DNA of 34,902 nt from NCBI RefSeq assembly GCF_021991875.1, contig NZ_JAHLKR010000013.1, positions 1-34,902 of the forward strand, written 5' to 3'. This document shows, piece after piece, positions 8,378 to 18,148 of the stretch (positions within the stretch are counted from its first letter, which is position 1; every line of letters starts with the position of its first letter). The position numbers and the translations under genes are program-made. The notes beneath the pieces were generated by a model. The model was not told the DNA's origin, did not search any database, and was given only the letters and a program-made list of their open reading frames with translations. This stretch comes from Mycetohabitans sp. B8. GTDB taxonomy: Bacteria > Pseudomonadota > Gammaproteobacteria > Burkholderiales > Burkholderiaceae.

Positions 8378-8583
8378 TTCACCGAATTGAAGAACCGCGG
8401 CCTGCACGAGATCCTGATCGCCGTGTTCGGTGGCTTGGGCGGCTTTCCTGAAGCGATTGAGGCAATATATCCGCAGGCTGCGCAGATCCAGCCTGCATCG
8501 TTTATCTGATCCGCAATTCGATGAATCTGGCCAGTTGGAAAGATCGTAAGCCACTGGTGTGCGCGCTCAAGCCGATTACCTGA
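8378..8583 (+). pseudogene. IS256-family transposase remnant
   Basis: A short internal piece of an IS256/Mutator-type transposase. The first frame reads [19 protein letters not shown] then [13 protein letters not shown]. After a frameshift near 8490 it continues as [19 protein letters not shown] then KDRKPLVCALKPIT and stops. Both ends of the transposase are missing, so it is inactive. It abuts the right arm of the lasso duplication and may mark the event that moved that block. Confidence 0.8.
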
Positions 8584-8741
8584 TCATCTGTGACATTCAG
8601 GACTGTGCGTTGCGTGTGTTATGCAGGTTGGCAAGCGGGGCGAAGTTTACCGCTAGGTGTAGCTGCTTGCTTTGACTGTCTTTTTTATAAGTTTACATAA
8701 TCTATATTATCGCATTTTAGGACTGTAGTAGCTTTATAGAA

Positions 8742-9240
8742 ATGTCGTGTTTTAGCTATTTAGAGATGTCGTGTTTGGACCTCGATATGCTTACTGGTTC
8801 CTGGTGGGATGACGGAGCCGGCCATGCATCGACATCGAGCAGCACTGGTGACATTGAATATGCGAGAACTGGACCGTCTGAAGGTGGTACAGGCTGTTGT
8901 AGATAGGGGGCTCAAGCCCGGGCATGCCGCTGAGCGGCTAGGTCTGACGGTACGGCAGATCGAACGGCTAGTGATCCGGTACCGGGAATGCGGCGCGGCT
9001 GGACTAGCCTCGCGCAAGCGTGGCCGTCCCGGCAACCGGCGGCTGGACGCTGAACTGGCCCGGCGGGCGCTAACGCTCATCCGCGAGCGCTACGCCGATT
9101 TTGGGCCAACCCTGGCCTGCGAGAAGCTGTGGGAATGCCACGGCATTCGACTGGCTAAGGAGACGGTTCGCCGGCTGATGACAGAGGCCGGCTTGTGGGT
9201 GCCACGACGGCAGCGTCCGTCCAAGCTGTCGAGCCGGTAA
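8742..9240 (+). pseudogene. ISNCY-type transposase, N-terminal part
   Basis: A frame from ATG 8809 encodes 143 residues with a helix-turn-helix region (ELDRLKVVQAVVDRGL then KPGHAAERLGLTVRQIERL) and a basic GLASRKRGRPGNRR linker, as in ISNCY/IS1202-like transposases. Those are normally over 400 residues with a downstream DDE core, absent here, so it is 3' truncated. Upstream, ATGTCGTGTTT occurs twice (8742-8752 and 8766-8776), which looks like the terminal repeat region of the element. The true start may be 8809, 8824 or 8860. The 9241-9498 stretch after it has no recognisable gene. Confidence 0.75.
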
Positions 9241-9498
9241 ACTCATTGTTCAGCGACTGGCCATCGCCTTTACCGCCATCTCGTTTATGGCCTCAAGAAT
9301 AAGTAATACGATCAAGTAAGTAACACGATCAACGCAGGAGCACGAAAATCACGACGCCGGAAATCTATGGGGGAAACGGACAGCCTTTCCTGCTGGAAAT
9401 AAAGTGGGTATGCTGTTACCACACGACTACACTGGTACGACGTCGGGAATGCGGTATCAGGGCGAGTATCTGCCCAACGACCATGGGATCGTCACTGA

Positions 9499-9714
9499 AT
9501 GGCCGATCGAGACGCTCGCATCGGCTATGCGGGCGCGCAGCTGTGCGGCGGGCGGCCGATTCACGCGGCGTTCGATCTGCATATCGAGCAGGGGCCGATC
9601 CTGGAGAGCGAGAACAAGACGATCGAGGTCGAGGACGCGAAGCCCGAATGGATCGAGGCCGGCGCCAACGTGCTGCTGCATGCGATGCTCGAGCGCGCGT
9701 GTGAGCCGCGATAG
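9499..9714 (+). pseudogene. N-carbamoyl amino acid/beta-ureidopropionase amidohydrolase remnant
   Basis: The frame carries AGAQLCGGRPIHAAFDLHIEQGPILE, shown here only as its key pieces GGRPIHAAF and LHIEQGPILE, the metal-binding signature region of Zn-dependent N-carbamoyl hydrolases (M20 family). It then jumps to a C-terminal segment EWIEAGANVLLHAMLERA. The ~200 residues before and the section between are missing. In reductive pyrimidine degradation this enzyme performs the last step, N-carbamoyl-beta-alanine to beta-alanine. Its place immediately before preT fits such an operon, but this copy cannot be active. Confidence 0.75.
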
Positions 9715-9803
9715 CCGTTCCCATCATAGGGTGATCGGTTCGGTTCATGCTAGCCGTACATCGCGGCCGGTAGGATTGTGTTTTCTGCTCAAAGGAGCCT
9801 TTG

Positions 9804-11204
9804 ATGTCTTTACAACAAACCGGCGACATTGCAGCAGGCCGCCTGCCTGCGGACCAGCTCGCGGCAAACTTCGCCGATGTCGCGCCACCGCTGGGCGCCT
9901 CCGCGGCTGTCGTCGAGGCGAACCGCTGTCATTATTGCTACGACGCGCCGTGCGTGAACGCATGCCCGACGGGCATTGACATCCCGGGGTTCATCCGCAA
10001 GATTGGCAACGGCAACCTGACGGGCGCCGCGCGTGACATCCTGTCGGCCAACCCGCTCGGCGGCATGTGCGCGCGCGTCTGCCCGACCGAAATCCTCTGC
10101 GAAGGCGCTTGTGTGCGTAACAAGCAGGATGGCAAGCCGGTGGCGATCGGCGCACTGCAACGGCATGCGACCGACCACCAGATGGCGCGCGAGGCGGCGT
10201 CAGGCAAACCGCTGTTCACGCGGGCCGCCGACACTGGAACGCATGTCGCGGTGGTCGGCTCGGGCCCGGCGGGGTTAGCCTGCGCGCATACGTTGGCCCA
10301 GGCTGGGCACCGGGTGACGATCTTCGACATGCATGACAAGCCGGGCGGCTTGAACGAATACGGCATTGCCGCATACAAGACGGTCGACGACTTTGCGCAG
10401 CGTGAAGTGCGATGGCTGCTGTCGATCGGTGGTATCGAACTGCGCGCCGGGCAGCGGCTCGGCCGCGACATGACCGTCGCGCGGTTGCGCGCGCAATTCG
10501 ATGCCGTTTTCATTGGCATCGGGCTGGGGGGCGTCAATGCGCTGCATGTTGACGGTGAGACGATTGACGGCGTGCTCGACGCGGTGGACTTTATTGCTCG
10601 GCTGCGCCAGAGCGTCACGCTCGACGCGGTACCCGTCGGCCGGCGCGTGGTAGTGATCGGCGGCGGCAACACGGCGATCGACGCCGCCGTGCAGAGCCTT
10701 AAGCTGGGCGCGCAGCAGGTCACGATTGTCTACCGGCGCGGCGTCGAGCAGATGAGCGCGACGTGGGCTGAGCGCGAATTCGCGCGCAAACAAGGCGTGG
10801 TGCTGCGCGAATGGGCGCGGCCGCTGCGCATCGTCGGCGCGCCGCATCCGCAACCAGGGCGCCGCCCGCAGGTCACCGCGGTGCGATTCGAGGCCACGGC
10901 TCTGGACGCGGACGGCAAGCTCATCGGTACCGGCGAGACTTTCAGCATCGATGCGGACGTCGTGCTGAAGGCAATCGGCCAGACGCTCATACCGGACGGA
11001 TTGGAGGCTCAGTTACTGACTATCGAGGGCGGCCGGATCGCCGTTGACGCCGACGGTGCGACGTCAATGCCTGGTGTCTGGGCCGGCGGTGACTGCACAC
11101 ACCACTCGGGATTGGATCTGACGGTACAAGCGGTCCAGGATGGCAAGCGCGCTGCGCATGCGATCCATAGCCAGTTCACACGCAACGCGGTCAAGGCGGC
11201 ATGA
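9804..11204 (+). CDS. preT: NAD(P)-dependent dihydropyrimidine dehydrogenase subunit PreT
   Basis: A 466-residue flavoprotein subunit that passes electrons between NAD(P)H and the PreA subunit in the reduction of uracil and thymine. The N-terminus holds the two [4Fe-4S] cysteine groups (Cys42, 45, 50, 54 and Cys89, 93, 99, 103). An FAD-binding GSGPAGLACA lies near residue 150 and an NAD(P)-binding VIGGGNTAIDAA near 290. The ATG at 9804 is preceded by AAAGGAG. Seventy bases separate it from preA, so the two are likely cotranscribed. The frame is intact with strong GC-rich codon bias; long antisense frames here are artefacts of that bias. Confidence 0.92.
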   Translation: MSLQQTGDIAAGRLPADQLAANFADVAPPLGASAAVVEANRCHYCYDAPCVNACPTGIDIPGFIRKIGNGNLTGAARDILSANPLGGMCARVCPTEILCEGACVRNKQDGKPVAIGALQRHATDHQMAREAASGKPLFTRAADTGTHVAVVGSGPAGLACAHTLAQAGHRVTIFDMHDKPGGLNEYGIAAYKTVDDFAQREVRWLLSIGGIELRAGQRLGRDMTVARLRAQFDAVFIGIGLGGVNALHVDGETIDGVLDAVDFIARLRQSVTLDAVPVGRRVVVIGGGNTAIDAAVQSLKLGAQQVTIVYRRGVEQMSATWAEREFARKQGVVLREWARPLRIVGAPHPQPGRRPQVTAVRFEATALDADGKLIGTGETFSIDADVVLKAIGQTLIPDGLEAQLLTIEGGRIAVDADGATSMPGVWAGGDCTHHSGLDLTVQAVQDGKRAAHAIHSQFTRNAVKAA

Positions 11205-11274
11205 TCTTACAGCACGGCCTGCCGACCGTATGACATGACAACTCACATCGATATCAGAAACCGGAGCGCCGATC

Positions 11275-12552
11275 ATGGCTGACCTTCGCTGCACGATAGC
11301 CGGCATCGCATCGCCGAACCCGTTCTGGCTGGCCTCCGCGCCGCCCACCGACAAGGCCTACAATGTCAACCGCGCGTTCGAGGCCGGCTGGGGGGGCGTG
11401 GTCTGGAAAACACTGGGCCTGGACCCGCACGTGGTCAATGTCGGCTCGCGCTACGGGGCCACGACGTACAACGGCCAGCGCATCGCCGGGTTGAACAATA
11501 TTGAGTTGATCACAGACCGCCCGCTGGAGGTGAACTTGCGCGAGATCGCGCAGATCAAGCGCGACTGGCCGGACCGGGCGCTGATCGTATCGCTGATGGT
11601 GCCGTGCAATGAGCAGGCATGGAAATCGATCCTGCCGCAGGTCGAGGATACTGGTGCCGACGCCGTCGAGTTGAACTTCGGCTGTCCGCACGGTATGAGC
11701 GAGCGCGGCATGGGCGCCGCGGTCGGCCAGGTGCCTGAGTACGTCGAGATGGTTACCCGCTGGGTCAAGCAGGCGAGCCGGCTCCCCTGCCTGGTCAAGC
11801 TCACGCCGAACATCACCGACATCCGGCTGGGTTCCCGGGCCGCCCACGCGGGCGGCGCCGATGGCGTATCACTGATCAACACGATCAATTCGATCATCGC
11901 GGTTGACCTGGAGCAGATGGCGCCGATGCCTACTGTCGACGGCAAGGGCACGCACGGCGGCTACTGCGGACCGGCGGTCAAGCCGATTGCATTAAACATG
12001 GTGGCCGAGATCGCGAGCGATTCCAATACGCCGGGGCTGCCGATCTCCGGCATCGGCGGCATCTCGAACTGGCGCGATGCGGCCGAGTTTATCGTGCTGG
12101 GCGCCGGCAGCGTGCAGGTCTGCACGGCAGCGATGCACTACGGATTCCGTATCGTCACTGACATGATCGATGGTTTATCGAACTGGATGGATGACAAGGG
12201 TTTCGCGACACTGGATGAGGTGCGCGGGCGCGCCGTGCCCAATGTGACCGACTGGAAGTACCTGAACCTGCAATACGACATCAAGGCGCGCATCGATCCG
12301 TCCAAATGCATCCAATGCGGGCTGTGCCATATCGCGTGCGAAGACACGTCGCATCAGGCGATCACGGCGAGCCGCGACGGCCAGCGCCATTTCGAAGTGG
12401 TCGACGAGCGTTGCGTCGGGTGCAATTTATGTATGCACGTATGCCCGGTCGATCAATGCATCACGATGGAGCGCGTGGACGCCGGCGGGTATGCGAACTG
12501 GATCACGCATCCGAACAATCCTGCGCACGTGGCCGAGCCGCAGCCCGCGTAA
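11275..12552 (+). CDS. preA: NAD-dependent dihydropyrimidine dehydrogenase subunit PreA
   Basis: A 425-residue subunit with an FMN-binding dihydroorotate dehydrogenase-like barrel (about 1-330; ELNFGCPHGMSERGMG near residue 138 and PISGIGGISNWRDAAEF near 258). It is followed by a ferredoxin-like domain with two [4Fe-4S] motifs, CIQCGLCHIAC and CVGCNLCMHVC (about 345-395). It reduces uracil/thymine to the dihydro form using electrons from PreT. It looks complete and close to the family length. Both subunits seem functional while the genes for the next two steps are broken, so the pathway here would end at dihydrouracil unless other copies exist. Confidence 0.92.
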   Translation: MADLRCTIAGIASPNPFWLASAPPTDKAYNVNRAFEAGWGGVVWKTLGLDPHVVNVGSRYGATTYNGQRIAGLNNIELITDRPLEVNLREIAQIKRDWPDRALIVSLMVPCNEQAWKSILPQVEDTGADAVELNFGCPHGMSERGMGAAVGQVPEYVEMVTRWVKQASRLPCLVKLTPNITDIRLGSRAAHAGGADGVSLINTINSIIAVDLEQMAPMPTVDGKGTHGGYCGPAVKPIALNMVAEIASDSNTPGLPISGIGGISNWRDAAEFIVLGAGSVQVCTAAMHYGFRIVTDMIDGLSNWMDDKGFATLDEVRGRAVPNVTDWKYLNLQYDIKARIDPSKCIQCGLCHIACEDTSHQAITASRDGQRHFEVVDERCVGCNLCMHVCPVDQCITMERVDAGGYANWITHPNNPAHVAEPQPA

Positions 12553-12576
12553 GCGCGTGGCGCGCTACGCCGATCG

Positions 12577-13430
<854 letters not shown>

Positions 13431-13704
13431 CAATCTACACTGATTCCGCGTCAAAACCGTGGCAGCCACGATGTGGTGCGCGCCATAATAATGGATGAAT
13501 ACAAGCGGCTGGCCCATTATCTGGCTCCCCTGCCGCCCAGTGCCCTCCGGAGCGGTGATGATTCGAGACTTGCCCGAGATCGGCTATGGGCTGACCTATG
13601 CTTGCTAACCGACCTGCGGCCACATGAGCCTTTATATAAAAAGCGAATGTCGGTGACGGCGTCACGGCGTCTTTTTGAGCGCACACGTGAGCGGGCGTGG
13701 CCGC

Positions 13705-14223
13705 CTAATCGGGCCCGAGGTCCGGCCTGATGCGGACTGGGGGGGATCTGCGCTGCCGCACGCGCCGCGCTTTTTCAGCGTCGGCGTTCACGCGCTGCAG
13801 CGCGGCTAAGCTGCCTTCTAGCATGCCAATGTGCTGGCGTGCGTCCCCTAATTGCGCCTGTAGCGCTTGCCGCTCAGCGCGGCGCGGCGCGTCACTCTCG
13901 TCAGCGCGTCGCACCGCCGCATCCCGTTCCTTAATCAGGCGCGCGCTGGTGCTGCGTTCGCGCTCTGTCTCCAAGAGCGCGCGCTTTTCGGCCGCTTGCA
14001 GCCGCGCTTGGGCGAGTGCGGCGTCCCGCTCCTGGGCGTCGCGTTGCAAACGCTCGACTTCTGTGTGCAGCGTCTGGCGTGTTGCTTCAGCCGCCGCCAG
14101 CGCGGGCTCCAGTTCCTGCAGGCGCGCCTGCGCAGCGAGCAGCGCCGCGTGGTGCGTCTCGAGCATGCGCTCGGCGTGCGCTGCGGCCTCGCGGGCAGCG
14201 ACCACCTCGGCGCGCGGCCACAT
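13705..14223 (-). pseudogene. KfrA-like coiled-coil protein, N-terminally truncated
   Basis: A 172-residue frame that is almost entirely heptad-rich Ala/Glu/Arg/Gln sequence (for example [20 protein letters not shown] and LHTEVERLQRDAQERDAAL), typical of the long coiled coil of plasmid KfrA-type partition accessory proteins. The N-terminal DNA-binding domain is missing: upstream of about residue 3 the sequence is Bat repeat DNA, and the ATG at 14223 belongs to the Bat segment in another frame. The family name is a best guess from composition. It suggests plasmid ancestry of this stretch. Confidence 0.55.
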
Positions 14224-14555
14224 TCACGATCTCCTCGTTGGAACGTCCTGCCTGCGTCAGCACCGGCCCATATTTGAGCACCGCTTTCAACGCCTGGGCG
14301 CCGCCATTGCTCGCGATCTCCACGATATCGATTAGACTCAAGTCGCGTTGCCGCAGTGTCGGCCCGTGCTCAAGCACTGCCTTCAATGCCTGGGCGCTGC
14401 CACCGTTGCCCGCAATTTTGACGATGTCAGCCTGATGGAAGTCACACTCGCGAAGCATCGGCTCAAGCTCAAGCACCGCCTGCAGTGCCTGTGCCCCGCC
14501 GATATTGCCTGCGATTTTGACAATATCGGGTTGGCTGAAACCGCGCTCGCGAAAC
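14205..14555 (-). pseudogene. Bat (TALE-like) repeat protein fragment, shorter copy
   Basis: Reads as 33-residue TALE-like repeats of the Bat type: [15 protein letters not shown], then [15 protein letters not shown], then [15 protein letters not shown], then the cryptic terminal unit [12 protein letters not shown]. Base-specifying residues (12/13) are NI, NG and a short N-G repeat one residue shorter than the others. It is cut at the 5' side in the middle of a repeat (near 14555) and at the 3' side inside the terminal unit (near 14205), where KfrA-like DNA begins. Relative to the copy at 15661-16330 it lacks two internal repeats. No N-terminal domain or start; not functional alone. Confidence 0.88.
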
Positions 14556-14625
14556 CCTTGCCGAACGACTCGTTATGGCTTTTCAAAGTCAGGTCATAAA
14601 AAATAGATCCAAATTTTCTTTGCGC

Positions 14626-14654
14626 TGACAATAGTCGTCATCCGACTATTGTCA
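14626..14654. promoter_or_regulatory. 12-bp inverted repeat upstream of the Phd/PIN module
   Basis: Perfect arms TGACAATAGTCG and CGACTATTGTCA separated by TCATC. It lies about 75 bases upstream of the antitoxin start, the position of an autoregulatory operator in type II toxin-antitoxin operons. No T-run follows, which argues against a terminator. Confidence 0.5.
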
Positions 14655-14727
14655 TCATCGCGATGGTGGGCTTCAACTTGACTTCGAGCTAAGTCCGGAC
14701 TAGACTGATAAAAATTGTGGAGAAAAC

Positions 14728-14979
14728 ATGGAAAAAGTCATTTCTATGCACCAGGCCAAGACCATGTTGTCGCAGCTCGTGAACCGGGCAGCGAGCGGTG
14801 AACGGATCAAAATTGGCGCATATGGCAACGCGCAGGCAGAGTTGGTCCCGGTCGGCGGAGTGTCTAGCAAGCCCAAGAAGCGGATCGGCCTTCTGAAAGG
14901 TTGTTTCGAGGTGCCCGAAGATTTCGATGCGCCTTTGCCAGAAGAGGTACTGTCGGCCTTCGAGGGCCGCAGTACATGA
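14728..14979 (+). CDS. Phd/YefM-family antitoxin
   Basis: An 83-residue protein. The N-terminus (VISMHQAKTMLSQLVNRAAS, then GERIKIGAYGNAQAELVPV) is the Phd/YefM DNA-binding fold, and the C-terminal tail (CFEVPEDFDAPLPEEVLSAF) has the acidic/hydrophobic pattern that wraps the partner toxin. A GGAG site precedes the ATG. The stop overlaps the toxin start by ATGA, giving coupled translation. It should neutralise the PIN toxin and repress the operon, probably through the inverted repeat at 14626-14654. Confidence 0.88.
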   Translation: MEKVISMHQAKTMLSQLVNRAASGERIKIGAYGNAQAELVPVGGVSSKPKKRIGLLKGCFEVPEDFDAPLPEEVLSAFEGRST

Positions 14980-15353
14980 GGCTTCTGTTTGACACCAACG
15001 TGCTGCTATGGACGCTCACCGGCTCGGACCGAATCGAGAAGGTGCGCGATCTGATCCTGTCAGACGATACCGAGGTGTTTGTGAGCATCGCCAGTTGCTG
15101 GGAGATTGCGATCAAGCACGCTTTGGGCAAACTTCCGCAGAACGTAGCTCAGACGAGGGCGGCTGTGCAGGCGAGTGGGTTTGTGGAACTGCCGGTTTTA
15201 GGCGTCCACACAGAAGCGTTAGGTAAGCTACCGCCCTTACATCGCGATCCGTTTGACAGGTTACTCATTGCGCAGGCGATCACGGAACCGATGTGTCTCA
15301 TCACCGGTGACGATATGCTGGCGCAATACTCTGAATTGGTGATGACGGTTTGA
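14976..15353 (+). CDS. PIN-domain toxin (VapC-like ribonuclease)
   Basis: A 125-residue PIN domain with the acidic metal-binding residues in place: Asp6 (LLFDTNVLLW), Glu43 (ASCWEIAIK), Asp94 (HRDPFDRLLIAQA) and Asp112/113 (ITGDDML). Expected to be a Mg-dependent endoribonuclease held inactive by the preceding Phd-type antitoxin. The pair is intact and lies between two direct copies of Bat repeat DNA, so the module could be lost or moved by recombination between them. Confidence 0.9.
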   Translation: MRLLFDTNVLLWTLTGSDRIEKVRDLILSDDTEVFVSIASCWEIAIKHALGKLPQNVAQTRAAVQASGFVELPVLGVHTEALGKLPPLHRDPFDRLLIAQAITEPMCLITGDDMLAQYSELVMTV

Positions 15354-15660
15354 GGCGAGAATGAAACGCAGCCTGAGCGAGCCGGTTATTAAAGCGATGC
15401 TTGCGGATGACGACGGGCTCGGCACCGACGCGCATGCCCAAGAACTGACCTAGCTATAACCGGATTGGCAAAACAGCGGGCCGTTGGAAGCCAGCTGGCA
15501 AAGCGCTGGCCCGAAGAACAGGAAGCGGGAGGCGACGCGTTGGGGACTGCTGTTCAGCGCCTTGCTCACGCGCACGGCAACGGGCAACCGTGCCGCCACC
15601 GTGGCACCACCAACACGCCCTGCGCCTTGTCACGGGCCTTCAATGCTGGTAACGCCGTCT
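15354..15660. other. No supported gene
   Basis: Contains a 30-codon plus-strand frame (15361-15453, starting MKRSLSEPVIKAMLADDDGL) with no recognised family, possibly the start of a truncated gene. The rest has no motif I can assign up to the stop codon of the Bat fragment on the other strand. Confidence 0.4.
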
Positions 15661-16330
15661 CTATTGCCGCCCCAGCAAGGGTGCCACCATCTTTCGTATT
15701 CGACCGGCTCCTCCTCGGCGCGCGGCCACATTCACGATCTCCTCGTTGGAACGTCCTACCTGCGTCAGCACCGGCCCATATTTGAGCACCGCTTTCAATG
15801 CCTGGGCGCCGCCATTGCTCGCAATCTCCACGATATCGATTAGACTCAAGTCGCGTTGCCGCAGTGTCGGCCCATGCTCAAGCACTGCCTTCAATGCCTG
15901 GGCGCCACCGACATTGCCCGCCATTTTGACGATATCGGTCAGAGTAAAGCCGCGCTCGTCCAGTGTTGGCCCATGCTTGAGCACCGCTTGTAGTGCTTGC
16001 GCTCCACCCCCATTGGCCGCGATTTTGACGATATCCGCTCGACTGAAACCGCGCTGTCGCAGTGTTGGCCCATGCTCGAGCACTGCCTTCAGCGCCTGGG
16101 CACTGCCACCGTTGCCCGCAATTTTGACGATGTCAGCCTGACGGAAGTCACACTCGCGAAGCATCGGCTCAAGCTCAAGCACCGCCTGCAGCGCCTGTGC
16201 CCCGCCGATATTGCCCGCCATTTTGACAATATCGGGTTGGCTGAAACCGCGCTCGCGAAACGCTGGCTCAAGCTCAAGCACCGCCTGCAGTGCCTGTGCC
16301 CCGCCAATATTGCCCGCCATTTTGACAATT
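15661..16330 (-). pseudogene. Bat (TALE-like) protein, C-terminal fragment
   Basis: About 222 codons of Bat repeats with the native C-terminus. In N-to-C order the repeats read at positions 12/13: NI (partial repeat), NI, NG (IAGNGGS), NG (IAANGGG), NV ([15 protein letters not shown]) and a 32-residue last repeat with N-G ([15 protein letters not shown]). The terminal unit follows: [17 protein letters not shown] and [13 protein letters not shown], then stop. Bat proteins bind DNA one base per repeat; related Mycetohabitans proteins have been reported as host-targeted effectors. The 5' part, including the N-terminal domain and most repeats, is replaced by IS21-type end repeats at about 16331. 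The internal ATG is not a true start. Confidence 0.9.
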
Positions 16331-16342
16331 GGGTATTCCGGC

Positions 16343-16440
16343 CCAACGTGACCGACGATTCCGAACGAACGTGACCGGGCATTCCGATTGATCGTGACCG
16401 GGCATTCCAGGTGAACGTGACCGATTTCGGGGCTTTCCGG
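16343..16440. repeat. Multiple terminal repeats of IS21-family element 1
   Basis: Four copies of a unit containing CGTGACCG, the first three followed by TTCC within about ten bases, at about 22-base spacing (near 16347, 16370, 16392 and 16413). Multiple end repeats are characteristic of IS21-family left ends, where the IstA transposase binds. No matching inverted set is seen after the istA gene, so the right end is lost. Confidence 0.7.
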
Positions 16441-16545
16441 AATCCGCGGTCACGATACCGGAACGATGTCGTACTGCGCCGTAACGGTTGTTACGCATAC
16501 CTGCAACCCGATGGGTACGCTGCCAGATTTTTGTCTGGGACAAGC

Positions 16546-18069
16546 ATGCCCGCACCGAGGATCGCTATGCGTAAGATCAAGGAAGTACTGCGTCTGAAGC
16601 TTGAGGCGAGGTTGTCTCATGAGCAGATCGCCGCGGCACTGGATCTGTCCAAAGGCGTCGTAACCAAATACGTCGGCTTGGCCGCCACAGCCGGGCTGGA
16701 CTGGGTCGCTGTTCAGTCGCTCGACGACGTGACGTTGGAGCGGCGCCTGTTGGCCTGCCCCCAGAGGCCGCGCCACCATGTGCAGCCCGACTTCGGACGC
16801 ATCCATCACGAGCTGCGACGTAAGGGTGTGACGTTGATGCTGCTGTGGGAAAAGTACCGGGCAGAATACGCCGAGCGCCAGACCTACGGCTATTCGCAAT
16901 TTTGTGAGAACTATCGGCACTTCGCCAAACGGCTCAAGCGCTCCATGCGGCAAATTCACCGCGCAGGCGAGAAGCTGTTCATCGACTTCGCCGGCCCCAC
17001 GCTCGCCCTGACCGATGGCTCTCGCGCCCATATCTACGTCGCCTCGATGGGCGCGTCCAGCTACACATTCGCCTGCGCCACCGAACGCGAGACCATGGTT
17101 GACTGGCTCGACTCAACGGCACGCGCCCTGGCGTTTTATGGTGGCGTGCCCACGCTGATCGTCCCCGACAATCCACGCGCCCTGATTGCCGAGGCCAACC
17201 GCTACGAGCCGCGTGCCAACGACACCGTGCTGGACTTCGCACGTCACTACGGCACGTCGTTTCTGCCTGCACGTGCGTACCACCCGCAGGATAAGGCGAA
17301 GGTAGAGTCGGCTGTGCAGGTCGTCGAGCGCTGGATCATCGCGCGGCTGCGACACCAACGCTTTGCCAGCGTGCACGAGGTGAACCGGGCGATTGCGCCG
17401 CTGCTGCAGCGGCTGAACATGCGCCCCTTCCAGAAGCTGCCTGGCAGCCGCGCCACGGCCTTTACCCAACTGGACGCGCCGGCGCTCTCGCCCTTGCCGG
17501 CACAGCGCTATGAGCTGGCCACCTTCAAGAGCGTCAAGGCGCACATCGACTATCACGTAGAGATCGACCAACATCGTTACAGCGTACCGCATGCGTTGGT
17601 CGGGCAGTCGCTGGAGGCCCGCGTGACGCACACCACCGTCGAGCTGCTGCATCGCGGACAACGCGTCGCCTGCCATGCCCGCAGCTCGCGAGCCGGCGGA
17701 TTCTCCACGGTGAACGAGCACATGCCTGCCGCTCATCGCGCCCACCGCGAGTGGAGCCCGCAACGCCTGATCGACTGGGGGCAACACATCGGCTCGGCCA
17801 CGGCGGAAGTCGTCACCCGGCTACTGGCCGAGCACAAGCATCCGGAGCATGGCTACCGCGCGTGTTTAGGCTTGCTCTCGCTGGCCAAGCGGTATGGCCG
17901 CACAAGGCTAGAAGCCGCCTGCATGCTGGCGCTGCAACTGAGCGCCTTCAAATACCGGCATGTGCGCGACATTCTAACAAGCAACCGCGATCGAAACGCA
18001 CCGGCTCCCGCGTGTGATTGGGTTAGCCCCGATCACATGCACGTGCGCGGCCCCGGCTACTACCAGTAA
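16546..18069 (+). CDS. istA: IS21-family transposase IstA, element 1
   Basis: A 507-residue transposase from ATG 16546 (MPAPRIAMRKIKEVLRLKLE). It has an N-terminal helix-turn-helix (LSHEQIAAALDLSKGVVTKYV) and a DDE core: Asp in KLFIDFAGPTL, Asp in LIVPDNPRALI, Glu in DKAKVESAVQ. The C-terminal domain ends HMHVRGPGYYQ, as in complete family members. A longer open frame reaches 16411 but runs through the end repeats. The istB helper gene that normally follows directly is absent, replaced by IS21 element 2, so this copy is probably immobile. Confidence 0.88.
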   Translation: MPAPRIAMRKIKEVLRLKLEARLSHEQIAAALDLSKGVVTKYVGLAATAGLDWVAVQSLDDVTLERRLLACPQRPRHHVQPDFGRIHHELRRKGVTLMLLWEKYRAEYAERQTYGYSQFCENYRHFAKRLKRSMRQIHRAGEKLFIDFAGPTLALTDGSRAHIYVASMGASSYTFACATERETMVDWLDSTARALAFYGGVPTLIVPDNPRALIAEANRYEPRANDTVLDFARHYGTSFLPARAYHPQDKAKVESAVQVVERWIIARLRHQRFASVHEVNRAIAPLLQRLNMRPFQKLPGSRATAFTQLDAPALSPLPAQRYELATFKSVKAHIDYHVEIDQHRYSVPHALVGQSLEARVTHTTVELLHRGQRVACHARSSRAGGFSTVNEHMPAAHRAHREWSPQRLIDWGQHIGSATAEVVTRLLAEHKHPEHGYRACLGLLSLAKRYGRTRLEAACMLALQLSAFKYRHVRDILTSNRDRNAPAPACDWVSPDHMHVRGPGYYQ

Positions 18070-18148
18070 GGATAGTGGATAGCGTCAAGCAGAATGGCCG
18101 GTTTACCGACAATCGTCTTGGCCGGTCGACCGGGATGATTGTCGGTGG

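Noticed and set aside
9938-10723. Long minus-strand frame opposite preT (and others at 10275-10853 and 11254-11847)
   Set aside because: These are shadows produced by high-GC codon use; the plus strand encodes clear PreT and PreA.
14087-14204. Continuation of the left Bat frame into KfrA-like DNA as a fusion protein
   Set aside because: Past the junction the Bat frame gives low-complexity Arg/Ala text, while the coiled coil is in a different frame.
15750-16330. Regular ~99-base repeats that could suggest a CRISPR array or satellite
   Set aside because: The period is exactly 33 codons and the open frame gives Bat/TALE-like repeats; there are no short repeats with unique spacers.
16450-17031. 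193-codon frame opposite istA element 1
   Set aside because: Antisense shadow of a clearly coding transposase gene.
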